From assembly GCF_016862795.1 (NCBI RefSeq), contig NZ_BONQ01000083.1:1-64000 (forward strand): a stretch of DNA of 64,000 bases, given 5' to 3'. Position 1 is the stretch's first letter. Each line of letters opens with the position of its first letter. The DNA is from Dactylosporangium siamense (GTDB taxonomy: Bacteria; Actinomycetota; Actinomycetes; Mycobacteriales; Micromonosporaceae). Below the pieces are notes generated by a model. It ran no database searches and had not been told where the DNA came from. It worked only from the letters and a program-made list of their open reading frames with translations. Both the position numbers and the translations under genes were made by a program. Positions 17,867 to 27,085 of the stretch are shown here, in pieces.

Positions 17867-19078
17867 ATGGCCCGACACACGCTGCTCCTCCGGGTCGCCA
17901 ACGTGAATCCCGCCAGCGTGCGGACGCACACCGACCGGGCGCTGTACCGCTCGATCGGGGTCTTCATCCTGCTGTACGGCATCTATGCGATCGTCGGCGC
18001 CGCGACCTTCGTCGACGCCAGCACCAACTACGCCCATCCCTGGTGGCAGTGGCTGGTCGGGCCGCCCGTCGCGGCCGCCGTGATCGCCTACGACCGGGCC
18101 GTCGTCGGCCGGGTCGCGGTCAGCTACGACAGCCTCGACTCCCCCGACCCGAGGCTGCTGCTGCGGCGGGGGACGCTCGGCCTGTACGCCGGCCGGCTGC
18201 TGCTCGCCCTGCTCTTCGCGGTCGTCATCACCGAGCCGCTCATGCTGGCCCGGTACAAGGGCGAGATCGACGCGTATCTCGGCACCGTGCACAACCGGCA
18301 GCTCATCCAGCTGGAACAGTCCGGCGCGATCGCCACCTTCGCCGGGCAGGTCGACGCGCTGCGCCAGCAGGACACCGCCGACGACGCCGCCGTCAACGAC
18401 CTGCACAAACTCGCCGCGGGCAAACGGCAGGAAGCGGCCGAGGTATACGACCGGGCCCTCGCGGACTCGCGCGCCGACGGGGTGACCCGGCGGGCCGGCT
18501 GCCCCGCGGGCGGGTTCTGCGACACCCTCGTGCAGCAGTCCCGGGCGCTGAGCGCGGAGGCCACCCGGCTCGACGACGAGGCCGCCACGTTACAGAGAAC
18601 GCAGGAAAGTGCCCGGCTGGACCGCGCGAAGCAGATATCGGCGCTCAACGGGCAGATCGCCGAGCAACGGTCCGACAACCGGCGCTCGGTGGAGGCCGGC
18701 GCCGGCTTCGGTGCCCGCACCACGGCGATGTGGCACCTGGTCAAGAGCGACTTCTGGGGGTTCGGCTTCTTCTACCTCGGCGTCGCCGCGCTGCTGGTCT
18801 GCCTGGACTGCGCGGCCGTGTGGCTGAAGCTGGTGTCGCACGGCAACGCCTACGAGCGCACCGAGGCCCGCGCCGCCCGCCGCCAGGAGCTGACCGCCAC
18901 GAAACGCCACGAGCAGGAGCTCCGCGTCGCCGGGGCCGCCCGGGAGGTCGCCGGCGACGGCCTGGACACCGTGGTCGCGGAGCGGCGCCTGGTCGATGCC
19001 GCGGTCGAACAGGCCACCGCCCGCCTGATGGCGGAACTGGAGGACCAGTCCCTCCCCTCTTCGTCCAGAAGTTCCTGA
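17867..19078 (+). CDS. DUF4407 membrane protein
   Basis: The 403-residue protein has three membrane segments near residues 27-50, 56-78 and 106-130, then a long charged helical region (about 150-285, probably coiled coil), a fourth segment near 300-325, and another charged helical tail. This order matches the DUF4407 family, which has no established role. The ATG at 17867 places the first helix correctly. The next gene starts 43 bases downstream on the same strand. Confidence 0.82.
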   Translation: MARHTLLLRVANVNPASVRTHTDRALYRSIGVFILLYGIYAIVGAATFVDASTNYAHPWWQWLVGPPVAAAVIAYDRAVVGRVAVSYDSLDSPDPRLLLRRGTLGLYAGRLLLALLFAVVITEPLMLARYKGEIDAYLGTVHNRQLIQLEQSGAIATFAGQVDALRQQDTADDAAVNDLHKLAAGKRQEAAEVYDRALADSRADGVTRRAGCPAGGFCDTLVQQSRALSAEATRLDDEAATLQRTQESARLDRAKQISALNGQIAEQRSDNRRSVEAGAGFGARTTAMWHLVKSDFWGFGFFYLGVAALLVCLDCAAVWLKLVSHGNAYERTEARAARRQELTATKRHEQELRVAGAAREVAGDGLDTVVAERRLVDAAVEQATARLMAELEDQSLPSSSRSS

Positions 19079-19121
19079 ATCGCTTGCAATGGGGGCTTCG
19101 GGACCGGGCAGACTGGTCGAC

Positions 19122-20711
19122 GTGCGTCACAGCCTGCCCCGCCGCCCCCCGGTGCTACCGATCGTGATCGGCATCGTCCTCGCGGTGGTCGCCGGCGTCG
19201 GCGCCGTCCGGGCGGTCTGGGTCAGCTCCACCTCGTCCAACGCCACGCCGTCGGGGCGCGGCGAGGAACGCGCCGACCGGTCCAGGCCCCGCGGCGACCT
19301 GCGCTGCGACGGGGTCCCGTTGAGCGCGCCCCGGGAGCTGCGCGGCATCTGGATCACCACGGTCGAGAACATCGACTGGCCGAGCCGCCCCGGGCTGCCC
19401 GACGAGCAGATCAAGTCCGAGTACCTGGGCTGGCTCGACCTCGCCGGGAAGCGCAACCTCAACGCGGTCTTCGTCCACGTGCGCCCCAGCGGTGATGCCC
19501 TGTGGCCGTCGAAGTACGCGCCGTGGTCCGAGTGGATCACGGGGGTACGGGGGAAGGCTCCCGGCTTCGACCTCATGCGCTGGATGATCGACGAGACCCA
19601 CGCCCGCGGCCTGGAGTTCCACGCCTGGTTCAACCCGTACCGGGGCAGCCAGCCCGCGCCCGCCGGCGCCGGATCCGACATCAACGCCCTGGCCCCGGAC
19701 CACCCGCTGCGCAAGCACCCCGAATGGGCGGTCGTCTACCCGGCGGCCGGCACCACCGGCAGCCGCCTGCACTTCAACCCGGGCATCCCGGCGGCCCGCG
19801 AGTTCGTCGAGGACTCGATGCTCGAGGCGGTCAAGAACTACGACATCGACGGCGTGCACTTCGACGACTTCTTCTACCAGTACCCGGTCAACAAGCAGGA
19901 GTATCCGGACGGCGCCGCCTACGCGCAGTACGGCAACGGGATGAGCCGCGCCGACTGGCGCCGGGACAACGTCAACAAGCTCGTCCAGGAGATGCACGAC
20001 AAGATCCGCAAGCTGAAGCCGTGGGTGAAGTTCGGCATCAGCCCGTTCGGCATCTGGCGCAACGACCGGACCGACCCCTCGGGATCCCCGACCCGCGGTC
20101 TGCAGTCCTATGACGAGATCTACGCCGACACCCGCCTGTGGGTGCAGCGGGAGTGGCTCGACTACATCGTGCCGCAGCTGTACTGGAACATCGGCTTCGA
20201 CGTCGCCGACTACGCCAAGCTGCTGCCCTGGTGGGCCGCCGTGGTCAAGGACACCGACGTGCAGCTGTGGATCGGCCAGGCCGACTACCGCGTCGGGCAG
20301 GCCGGCGCCTGGTCCGACGCCGGCGAACTGGACCGCCAGCTCGCCCTGAACCGCAAGTATCCGCAGGTCACCGGCAGCGTCCACTTCAGCGCCAAGAGCA
20401 TGCGCAGCGACGCCCTGGGCTCCGTGTCGAAGTATGCGGCCAGCTTCTACCCGACGCCGGCACTGCCGCCGATCATGACGCAGCTGCCCGACGACATCCC
20501 CGCCCCGCCCAGCGTGTCGCTGTCCGGCACCTCGCTCACCTGGAAGGGCAAGGGCACCAACTCGGCCGTGTACCGCGTGCAGGGCGCCAAGGCGAACCTG
20601 CTGGCCGTGCGCCGCGGCGGGGACGGCTCGCTGACCGTCCCGGACGCCGCCGGCACCTACTGCGTGACGGCGCTGGACCGCTCCTGGAACGAGAGCACTC
20701 CGGCCAGGTGA
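19122..20711 (+). CDS. GHL10-type glycoside-hydrolase-like protein, membrane anchored
   Basis: The 529-residue product has an uncleaved N-terminal anchor (about residues 10-35) and a TIM-barrel of the GHL10/DUF187 family. It begins E-L-R-G-I-W-I-T-T-V-E-N-I-D-W-P and includes F-N-P-Y-R, H-F-N-P-G and D-G-V-H-F-D-D-F-F-Y. The acidic D-G-V-H-F-D-D region is the probable active site. A small C-terminal domain (about 440-529) resembles a fibronectin-like module. It probably acts on cell-wall or secreted glycans. I chose the GTG at 19122; an ATG at 19089 is possible. Confidence 0.88.
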   Translation: MRHSLPRRPPVLPIVIGIVLAVVAGVGAVRAVWVSSTSSNATPSGRGEERADRSRPRGDLRCDGVPLSAPRELRGIWITTVENIDWPSRPGLPDEQIKSEYLGWLDLAGKRNLNAVFVHVRPSGDALWPSKYAPWSEWITGVRGKAPGFDLMRWMIDETHARGLEFHAWFNPYRGSQPAPAGAGSDINALAPDHPLRKHPEWAVVYPAAGTTGSRLHFNPGIPAAREFVEDSMLEAVKNYDIDGVHFDDFFYQYPVNKQEYPDGAAYAQYGNGMSRADWRRDNVNKLVQEMHDKIRKLKPWVKFGISPFGIWRNDRTDPSGSPTRGLQSYDEIYADTRLWVQREWLDYIVPQLYWNIGFDVADYAKLLPWWAAVVKDTDVQLWIGQADYRVGQAGAWSDAGELDRQLALNRKYPQVTGSVHFSAKSMRSDALGSVSKYAASFYPTPALPPIMTQLPDDIPAPPSVSLSGTSLTWKGKGTNSAVYRVQGAKANLLAVRRGGDGSLTVPDAAGTYCVTALDRSWNESTPAR

Positions 20712-20746
20712 GCCCGCCTCATCCCGGACCGCGCCAGGTTTGAGCG

Positions 20747-21157
20747 ATGACCAGCTTCATCTCCGACCAGGACTTCACCACCCCCGCACACACCCGGGTC
20801 GCCGCCGACGTCGAGGAGCGCACCGCACGCCGGGAGTCCTCGCCGGCCCCGTTCCTCGCCGTGGTGTTCCTGGCCGCGGTCTGGCTGGTGGTGTCCGCGG
20901 TGCCGATCGGCTACATCGGCGCCGGCCGCTACGACGTGTTCTGGGGCGACACGGTCGTCGGCATCGCCGTCGCGATCGTCACCATGGTCCGGCTGCTGCG
21001 CCCGACCCCGGCCCTGGCCTGGGTCACCGCCGGTCTCGGCGGCTGGCTGCTGGTCGCGCCGCTGGTCCTGCAGTACGGATGGAGCGCCCCGACCGCCAAC
21101 GACCTCGCCGTCGGCCTGGTCATGCTGATCTTCACGGGGCTGTCCGCCCCGTCCTGA
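20747..21157 (+). CDS. SPW-repeat-like small membrane protein
   Basis: The 136-residue product has a charged N-terminus (residues 1-32) and four membrane helices. The segments Y-D-V-F-W-G-D-T-V-V-G-I and G-W-L-L-V-A-P-L-V-L resemble the SPW motif family. Function unknown. It stands alone between the GHL10 gene and a strong hairpin. Confidence 0.7.
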   Translation: MTSFISDQDFTTPAHTRVAADVEERTARRESSPAPFLAVVFLAAVWLVVSAVPIGYIGAGRYDVFWGDTVVGIAVAIVTMVRLLRPTPALAWVTAGLGGWLLVAPLVLQYGWSAPTANDLAVGLVMLIFTGLSAPS

Positions 21158-21164
21158 CACGACT

Positions 21165-21195
21165 TCGGGCCCGCCCCGAGACAGGGCGGGCCCGA
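21165..21195. terminator. Bidirectional terminator hairpin
   Basis: TCGGGCCCGCCC and GGGCGGGCCCGA form a perfect 12-bp stem with a 7-base loop. It sits between the convergent SPW and CsbD genes. No clear T-tract follows on either side. Confidence 0.75.
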
Positions 21196-21211
21196 TGGGT
21201 GTCAGGTGCGG

Positions 21212-21406
21212 TCAGTTCGTGAACGCGTCCTTGACGTCAGCGCCGGCGTCCTTGACGTGGTCGCCGGCCTGCTTCGCCTTGGCGGCGGCACGCTCGGCGG
21301 CGCCTTCGGCCTGCAACCGCTCATTGTCGGTGGCGTCGCCGAACTTCTCCTTGGCGGCACCCTTGAGCTCTTCAGCCTTGTGCTCGACCTTGTCCGTGAA
21401 GCTCAT
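21212..21406 (-). CDS. CsbD-like stress protein (nested in the DedA-CsbD ORF)
   Basis: The 64-residue segment [20 protein letters not shown] is a standard CsbD-family sequence, hydrophilic and helical, induced by general stress in other bacteria. Its ATG at 21406 has its own strong ribosome site (GGAAGGA, seven bases upstream). The same frame is open all the way from the DedA gene, so this can be made either alone or as the tail of a fusion. Confidence 0.85.
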   Translation of the reverse strand: MSFTDKVEHKAEELKGAAKEKFGDATDNERLQAEGAAERAAAKAKQAGDHVKDAGADVKDAFTN

Positions 21407-21988
21407 CGCTGATCCTTCCGTTTTGGTCCTGCCTTGCGCTCTTAGGGGTGCCCGTGCTTGCCATACCGCAAACACCGCCGTCACTGCGAGGGACACCACA
21501 CTGCCCACCCCCGCGGCGGCGTACGGCTGGTCGAAGACCCGACCCCCGATGTATCCGAGCGACACCATGTAGCAGCTCCACAGCACCGCGCCGAGCAGCA
21601 GCGCGGGCAGGAACCGCCGGCGCGGGAACCTCGCATACCCGGTGACGAGGGCGACCGTGGTGCGCCCCATCGGCACGAACCGGCCCGCCGCCACGATGCC
21701 GCCGCCCCACCGATGCAGCGCCGAGGTGGTCTTCGCCAGGGCCCGCCGCGGCCGTCCCCGGCGGGTCCACCTGCCGAACAGCCGGCGCCCACCCCGCCGG
21801 GCGGCCTCATGGGTGAGGAGGTCACCCGCCGCGACCGCGGTCACCGTCGCGACCAGCACGACCGGCAGCTGCAACTGCCCACCGGCCGCCAGCGCCCCGC
21901 CGGCGATGACACTGGTCTCCGCCGGCAGCACCGGCAGCAAACAGTCCAACACCAGCAGCACGAAGATCACGACGTAGGCCCACTGCAC
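21212..21988 (-). CDS. DedA/VTT-domain membrane protein in frame with CsbD
   Basis: Residues 1-194 form a DedA-family protein: four to five membrane helices, the F-V-P-M-G-R-T motif (F-x-x-x-x-R type) near residue 105, and [10 protein letters not shown]. DedA proteins support membrane lipid and proton-gradient homeostasis. No stop codon follows; the frame runs straight into the CsbD start at 21406, giving a 258-residue ORF. A single lost stop codon or a real fusion would both explain it. Confidence 0.8.
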   Translation of the reverse strand: MQWAYVVIFVLLVLDCLLPVLPAETSVIAGGALAAGGQLQLPVVLVATVTAVAAGDLLTHEAARRGGRRLFGRWTRRGRPRRALAKTTSALHRWGGGIVAAGRFVPMGRTTVALVTGYARFPRRRFLPALLLGAVLWSCYMVSLGYIGGRVFDQPYAAAGVGSVVSLAVTAVFAVWQARAPLRAQGRTKTEGSAMSFTDKVEHKAEELKGAAKEKFGDATDNERLQAEGAAERAAAKAKQAGDHVKDAGADVKDAFTN

Positions 21989-22058
21989 ACCTCAACCGTG
22001 CCCGTTCCGGCCGTCCGCGACACGCGTGCCAGCCCGCCGATCGTGGGTGGGGCTTTCC

Positions 22059-22928
22059 CTACCGGTCGAAGCGGGCGACGACCGCGGGGTCGTGGAAGGC
22101 GACCAGTTCGGTGATCCGGCCGGCGGTGATGTGCAGGATCCCCACCGCGAACGGCTGCCAGTCCGTCTCGCCCGGTGGACGGATGTGGGACACCATGGCG
22201 GGCCGGCGGTTCGCCGCGGTGCAGCGGACCCGGACCTCGCCGAGGGCGGCACGGCTTTCCCGGAGGGCCTGCTCGACGGCCGTCCGTCCCCGGTACCAGA
22301 TGCGCAGCGGCGGCATGGAGGCCCGGACTTCGTCGGCCAGGAGGCGGACCATCGCCGGGATGTCGCCGCGCTGGAAGGCGTCGGCGTAGCGGCGGGCGAC
22401 CTCATGCTCGGCGGCCGTGGCCGGTTTCGACGGGGCGGGCATGCGGGTCTTGGCCCGTTGCAGGGCGCTGTTGACGGCCGGGACGGTCATGTCCAGCAGG
22501 GTCGCGGTCTGCGCGGCCGGCCATTCCAGCACGTCGCGGAGGATCAGCACGGCCCGCTGCCGGGGCGGCAGGTGCTGCAGCGCGGCGAGGAACGCCAGCT
22601 CGACGCCCTCCTTCGCGACCAGCGCGGCCTCCGGGCCGGCCTGCGCCGCGTTGAGGACGGTGTCGGGGATCGGCTCCAGCCAGAGGGCGGGCTCGTCGGA
22701 GCCGAGGTCGACGGGGAGGGCGCGGCGAGGACGGGCCTTGAGCGCGTCGAGGCAGGCGTTGGTGGCGATCCGGTAGAGCCAGGTCCGCACCGACGACCGC
22801 CCGTCGAAGCCGTCGCGGGCGCGCCAGGCCTTCAGGTACGTCTCCTGCACCAGGTCCTCGGCCTCGTGCAGCGAGCCGAGCATCCGGTAGCAGTGGACCT
22901 CCAGCTCGCGGCGGTACTCCTCCACCAC
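22059..22928 (-). CDS. ECF sigma factor with SnoaL-like C-terminus (SigG/ECF41-like)
   Basis: The 289-residue protein has sigma region 2 ([17 protein letters not shown], residues 13-30), region 4 ([14 protein letters not shown], near residue 120) and a SnoaL/NTF2-like domain from about residue 175. Such tails regulate the sigma factor in place of an anti-sigma protein. The start is a GTG at 22928, 14 bases from the divergent pseudouridine synthase ATG. A YciI gene lies beyond that, a common neighbour of this sigma type. Confidence 0.92.
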   Translation of the reverse strand: MVEEYRRELEVHCYRMLGSLHEAEDLVQETYLKAWRARDGFDGRSSVRTWLYRIATNACLDALKARPRRALPVDLGSDEPALWLEPIPDTVLNAAQAGPEAALVAKEGVELAFLAALQHLPPRQRAVLILRDVLEWPAAQTATLLDMTVPAVNSALQRAKTRMPAPSKPATAAEHEVARRYADAFQRGDIPAMVRLLADEVRASMPPLRIWYRGRTAVEQALRESRAALGEVRVRCTAANRRPAMVSHIRPPGETDWQPFAVGILHITAGRITELVAFHDPAVVARFDR

Positions 22929-22942
22929 CGTATGTTAGGGCG

Positions 22943-23653
22943 ATGTGGGCGGACTACCGGAAGCGCGTGCTCTTCGAGGACGACGCGGTGCTGGTGCTCG
23001 ACAAGCCGGTCGGTGTCTCCGTCATGGGTGAGCGGCACGAGACGGACCTGGTGCGGATGGCCGCCGACGCCGGCGAGACCCTGTTCCCGGTGCATCGCAT
23101 CGACAAGGTCACCTCCGGCGTGATCCTGTTCGCGAAGGACCTCGCCGCGCACGGCGGGCTGACCCGGCAGTTCAACAAGCGGACCGTGGCGAAGGCCTAC
23201 CTGGCCGTGGTGAGCCCCGGTGGCCTGCCGGCGGAGGCGCGGATCGACCTGCCGTTGAGCGTGGGGCGCAAGAACCGGGTCAGGATCGCGGCGGCCCGGG
23301 AGAGCATCGCCCTGGCCGACGGGACCTGGTCGGTGCCGGCCGGGGCCGTGTTCGACCAGGTCCCGACGTATCCGTCGGTGACGGAGCTGCGGGTGCCGTG
23401 GCAGGACGAGCGGCACGCCTTGGTGGTCGCCAACCCGCTGACGGGCCGGCGCCACCAGATCCGGGTGCATCTGGCCTGGATCGGTCACCCGATCCTGGGT
23501 GATCCGCTGTTCGACAAGGCCGCCACGGGGCGGACGCATCTGCACGCGTGGCGGCTCTCGTTCGACCTCGGCGACGAGCGGGTCACGGTGTCGGCCCCGC
23601 CGTCCGCGGAGTTCCTGGCCCCCGTCCCCGGCGCGGTCATCCCGCCGGGCTGA
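22943..23653 (+). CDS. RluA-family RNA pseudouridine synthase
   Basis: The 236-residue product has the catalytic H-R-I-D-K-V-T-S-G motif (aspartate at about residue 54), V-L-D-K-P-V-G-V near residue 20, and [11 protein letters not shown] near residue 170. These are the classic RluA/RluC/RluD signatures. The target uridine (rRNA or tRNA) cannot be read from sequence. No S4 domain is present, so it is the short form. Its last 17 bases overlap the end of the convergent YciI gene. Confidence 0.92.
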   Translation: MWADYRKRVLFEDDAVLVLDKPVGVSVMGERHETDLVRMAADAGETLFPVHRIDKVTSGVILFAKDLAAHGGLTRQFNKRTVAKAYLAVVSPGGLPAEARIDLPLSVGRKNRVRIAAARESIALADGTWSVPAGAVFDQVPTYPSVTELRVPWQDERHALVVANPLTGRRHQIRVHLAWIGHPILGDPLFDKAATGRTHLHAWRLSFDLGDERVTVSAPPSAEFLAPVPGAVIPPG

Positions 23654-24008
23654 AGTCCTCGGGGCCGAAGACCCGGTGGACCTCCGCGTCGCCCTCCCAG
23701 CCGGGCCACAGGTCGCGGTGCAGCTTCATGAACCGGGTCGTCCACTCCGTGGCCTCGGCCTTGGTCCGGACCTGGTACAGCGCGTAGCTGATCATCTCCT
23801 TGGTCTCGGCGAACGGCCCGTCGATCACGTCGAGGGCGCCACCGGTCACGGTCACCCGGGCGCTGTCCACGCTCGGGGCGAGCCCGGCGGTGTCCAGCAG
23901 CGCGCCGGCGGCGGTGGCGTCCTCGCCCAGCTTCATGATCGCGGCCATCAGCTCGGGCGGGGGCGGGGTGCCCGGGGCGGTCCCCTTCAGCAGCACGAGG
24001 TAGCGCAT
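23637..24008 (-). CDS. YciI-like (DGPF domain) protein
   Basis: The 123-residue product starts M-R-Y-L-V-L-L-K-G and has the D-G-P-F-A-E-T-K-E motif near residue 63, which defines the YCII/DGPF family of small alpha-beta proteins. Related genes sit beside ECF41/SigG-type sigma factors, as here (one gene away). Biochemical role unknown. Confidence 0.9.
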   Translation of the reverse strand: MRYLVLLKGTAPGTPPPPELMAAIMKLGEDATAAGALLDTAGLAPSVDSARVTVTGGALDVIDGPFAETKEMISYALYQVRTKAEATEWTTRFMKLHRDLWPGWEGDAEVHRVFGPEDFSPAG

Positions 24009-24167
24009 GTCCGTCTCCTATCAGCAGGTGTCTTCACCGGTGCCTCGAACGGGCCGACCCCGATCCGACACGGACCACCAACATATTTTCTGGTAGGGCT
24101 GGCACTACCTCCGACACGGGAGACAGCGGGCTGGGACCGGGCCGGCCGTTTCCATACGGTCGTATCC

Positions 24168-24437
24168 ATGACCGTGACGATGACTCGGAACGCCGGGACC
24201 CGCGTCGTGCGGCACCCGGCCCCACGCCAGTACCTGATGCTGCTGCCGAGCGTGGCGGCGATCGCGCTCGGGGTCGCCATGCTCCTCGACCCGCTCATCG
24301 ACGGGACCGCGATCTTCGTGGTCGTCGCGCAGCTGCTCCTGCTCGCCGCCGCGGCCCGGCTCGGCAGCGTCCGGGCCCTGGTCGCCGGCACCTGCCTGAT
24401 CGCCGGCCTGACTCCGCTGGTCGCGCTGGCGTTCTGA
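24168..24437 (+). CDS. Small membrane protein, unknown
   Basis: The 89-residue product has a short basic N-terminus followed by two or three hydrophobic segments (Y-L-M-L-L-P-S-V-A-A-I-A, and F-V-V-V-A-Q-L-L-L-L-A-A-A). No family recognised. The ATG at 24168 starts 159 bases after the divergent YciI gene, and the stop lies four bases before the convergent gene at 24442. Confidence 0.6.
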   Translation: MTVTMTRNAGTRVVRHPAPRQYLMLLPSVAAIALGVAMLLDPLIDGTAIFVVVAQLLLLAAAARLGSVRALVAGTCLIAGLTPLVALAF

Positions 24438-24441
24438 CGTT

Positions 24442-25503
24442 CTAGCGGGTGATCGTCGTCGGCCAGGCCGCCGGGTTGGTGAGGTCCTCGAAGATCTGGA
24501 CGCGTTGGACGTACCAGACCGCCTGCTCCTCGCTGATCAGGTCCGCGTGGAACGCGTCCCGCTCGCCGACATACAGGCTGACCGGCCCGAACTCCGGCAT
24601 CCACAGGCCGCGCATACCCTCGGTGACCCACTGCGCGGGATACCCGGCCACGACCCGGTCCGGCTTGAACTCGGCGACGTCGTGCTCGGCCGCCGCCCAC
24701 AGCTGGACCCGGATGCCGTCGACCTGCTGGACGGTCAGGCTCGACCAGCGCCACCCGGGCCGGCCCGGGACCGGCCCGGCGCGGACCGCCGTCTCGCACT
24801 CGGTCCAGCGGCCCCCCGCCGGCAGCTCGGACAGGCGCATCGGGGTCACGCACCGCTGGGCCCGGTCGAGCCGGACGGCGTCGAACGCCTTCGCCGCGCT
24901 GGCCCGGTCGGGCGCCCACACGGCCGCGAAGATGCCGTCCCGCGGTTCCCACCGCAGGTCCGTGTACCGCACCGCCGGGTCGCCGGCCCCCACCTCGAAC
25001 GTGTCGGCCTTGGCGGGCCGGCCACCGACCGTGGTGTCGACGGCGGTGGAGCTCAACGGCCGCAGGGCCCGCTTCAGGTCCGACGCCGTCGGCGCCAGGT
25101 ACACGGCGGCGATCAGGCTGTTGTCGGACGCGTAGACGCTCACCGACTCGTGGTCCTCGGCCGAGCCCCAGACGGTGAACGCCGGCGGCACGCCGAACGC
25201 GCGCACGTCCACGTCGAAGTGCAGCAGCCCCGGGTCCGTGCCGATCGCCTCGGGCCGGCTCGCCGCGGACGGGATGCCCAGCGCGACGGGCAGCGTGGTG
25301 TCCTTCCGCTCGGGCAGCAGTGCGCGCACCCCGACGACCCCGGCAACCACCAGCACCGCCACGGCGGCGCCGGTGACCACCCGGTGGCGGGCCCGGATCC
25401 GCCCGGCCCTGGTCATCGCGAGGCGGGCCAGGCCGTCGACCTCGACCGGCCGGTCGGCCCGCGCGGTGAGACTCCGCGCCAGCCTGGTCTCGATGTCGGT
25501 CAT
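24442..25503 (-). CDS. Membrane-anchored protein, probable anti-sigma partner
   Basis: The 353-residue protein has a cytoplasmic N-terminus (residues 1-42, charged), one membrane helix (about 43-62, V-V-T-G-A-A-V-A-V-L-V-V-A-G-V-V-G-V) and a 290-residue extracellular part with repeated W-rich strands. Its start overlaps the sigma gene stop as ATGA, the usual sign of a sigma/anti-sigma pair. No zinc-binding anti-sigma motif is visible, so that role is inferred from position only. Confidence 0.7.
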   Translation of the reverse strand: MTDIETRLARSLTARADRPVEVDGLARLAMTRAGRIRARHRVVTGAAVAVLVVAGVVGVRALLPERKDTTLPVALGIPSAASRPEAIGTDPGLLHFDVDVRAFGVPPAFTVWGSAEDHESVSVYASDNSLIAAVYLAPTASDLKRALRPLSSTAVDTTVGGRPAKADTFEVGAGDPAVRYTDLRWEPRDGIFAAVWAPDRASAAKAFDAVRLDRAQRCVTPMRLSELPAGGRWTECETAVRAGPVPGRPGWRWSSLTVQQVDGIRVQLWAAAEHDVAEFKPDRVVAGYPAQWVTEGMRGLWMPEFGPVSLYVGERDAFHADLISEEQAVWYVQRVQIFEDLTNPAAWPTTITR

Positions 25504-26033
25504 GTCGTCCCCTCCGCCACGCTCCGGCCGTCCGCGTCGAGGCGCCCGCGCAGCCTGGTCAGGGCGCGCATGGCGTGGGTGCGGACGGTCGTCTGTGAAC
25601 ATTCCAGGACCTGCGCGATCGCCGCGTCGTCGAGATCCTCGTAGTACCGCAGGACGACGACGGCGCGCTGCTTGATCGGCAACGCGGCGACCAGCCGCCA
25701 CAGCTCGTCCCGGTCGGCCGACTCCAGGCTCAGATCCCCGGGCGCGATGCCGTCGGGCGCCCGCTCGACCGGGACCTCCCGGTTGGTCCGGCGCCGCCAC
25801 CAGGTCCGCGACCCGTTCAGGACGAGCCGGCGCACGTACACCTCGGGGTCGTCGGCGCGCCGGATGCTCGACCACCGCAGGTACGTCTTGGCCAGCGCCT
25901 CCTGCACCAGGTCCTCGGCCCGATGGTCGTCGCCGGTGAGCAGGATCGCGAAGCGCACCAGCGCCGCACCCCGGGCGGCGACGAACGCCTCGAACCCCAC
26001 GACGTGGACCTCGGACGGCTGCAGGGTCACCAC
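25500..26033 (-). CDS. SigE-family ECF sigma factor
   Basis: The 177-residue product begins G-F-E-A-F-V-A-A-R-G-A-A-L-V-R-F-A-I-L-L-T-G, typical of the actinobacterial SigE-family (TIGR02983 type). Region 2 follows (A-E-D-L-V-Q-E-A-L-A-K-T-Y) and then region 4 (L-P-I-K-Q-R-A-V-V-V-L-R-Y-Y-E-D-L). It probably directs RNA polymerase to a small stress regulon together with the coupled membrane protein. The start is a GTG at 26033. Confidence 0.93.
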   Translation of the reverse strand: MVTLQPSEVHVVGFEAFVAARGAALVRFAILLTGDDHRAEDLVQEALAKTYLRWSSIRRADDPEVYVRRLVLNGSRTWWRRRTNREVPVERAPDGIAPGDLSLESADRDELWRLVAALPIKQRAVVVLRYYEDLDDAAIAQVLECSQTTVRTHAMRALTRLRGRLDADGRSVAEGTT

Positions 26034-26048
26034 GCTTCGTCCCCTCTG

Positions 26049-27014
26049 TCAGACCATGTCACCCAACAGAGTCCCTTCGGCGCCCCGCCCGTTGACAGCC
26101 CTGGCGGACGGCTTCTGGAGGAACGGCTTCCGCAGGACGGTCCGGGACACGACCGTGATCCAGGCGGCGACCAGCACGGCGTACAGCGCGACCGCGAGCC
26201 ACGCGGCCGCGGGGCTGCCGGTCTGCACCGCGACGCCCGTCATCCCGGTGACGACGGTCCCGACCGGGAACGTGAAGCTCCACCAGCCGAGGGAGAAGGG
26301 GAGCCCCCGGCGCACCGCGGCCACCGTCACGATCGCGGCGCCGACGCCCCACCCGAATGCGGCGAGCAGGACCGGCCCGGCGAACCACAGCGCCGCCGTC
26401 GCGTGTCCGGTGGCCCTGCCCAGCAGGAGCGCCGCGGTCGCCGACTGGCCGAGCGGCCCGAGCACGATCCACACCGCCGGCGCGGTCCGCGGTCCGCGGC
26501 ACACCCTGGCCAGCGTCACCGCCGCCACGGGCAGCCCGGCGCCGAACAGGACCACACAGGCCCCGAGCAGCCCCGGCCGGAGCGCGCCGGGCACGTGCGG
26601 GAGCAGCAGCGCGCCGGTGGACGCCGAGACCAGCGGCGGGACGACGGGCAGCAGCCAGGTCGGATCCGGCGGCCCGACCTTCCGCTTGTGCAGTGCGGCC
26701 CCCATGGTCACCAGTCCGATGCCGGTGCCCACGCACCACAGGACCGCGTCCAGGGCGACCGCCGCCGTGTCCCCGATCCACGCCCCACCGGCCAGCAGCG
26801 CCCCGGCGCCGACGGTCAGCACGGCCATGGGCAGCGCCCCGTTCCGCGTTTCCGTTGTTCGCGGGTGTACGACCAGCGCCACCAACAGCGTCGCCGCGGC
26901 CGCCCACACCACCGCCGCCACCTGCCGCTGCCCGCCCACCTGCACCGGCAACGTCACGGCGGCGTTCGCGACGATCCCCGTGCCCATCACCGCGGCGAAC
27001 CGATTGGCTTTCAC
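26049..27014 (-). CDS. TDT-family transporter (TehA/SLAC1-like)
   Basis: The 321-residue product has about ten membrane helices and opens K-A-N-R-F-A-A-V-M-G-T-G-I-V-A-N-A-A, characteristic of the tellurite-resistance/dicarboxylate transporter (TDT/SLAC1) family. It probably acts as an anion channel or exporter (TehA or sulfite type). The GTG at 27014 has AAGG eight bases upstream; an ATG at 27074 would add 20 residues. It is divergent from a LysR gene, its likely regulator. Confidence 0.88.
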   Translation of the reverse strand: MKANRFAAVMGTGIVANAAVTLPVQVGGQRQVAAVVWAAAATLLVALVVHPRTTETRNGALPMAVLTVGAGALLAGGAWIGDTAAVALDAVLWCVGTGIGLVTMGAALHKRKVGPPDPTWLLPVVPPLVSASTGALLLPHVPGALRPGLLGACVVLFGAGLPVAAVTLARVCRGPRTAPAVWIVLGPLGQSATAALLLGRATGHATAALWFAGPVLLAAFGWGVGAAIVTVAAVRRGLPFSLGWWSFTFPVGTVVTGMTGVAVQTGSPAAAWLAVALYAVLVAAWITVVSRTVLRKPFLQKPSARAVNGRGAEGTLLGDMV

Positions 27015-27085
27015 ACCGCTCAGCCTTGATCGGTTCGCGCCGTCCCGGTACCGGTCTTGTCCTGATGCCGCCATAGGCTGCGGTT

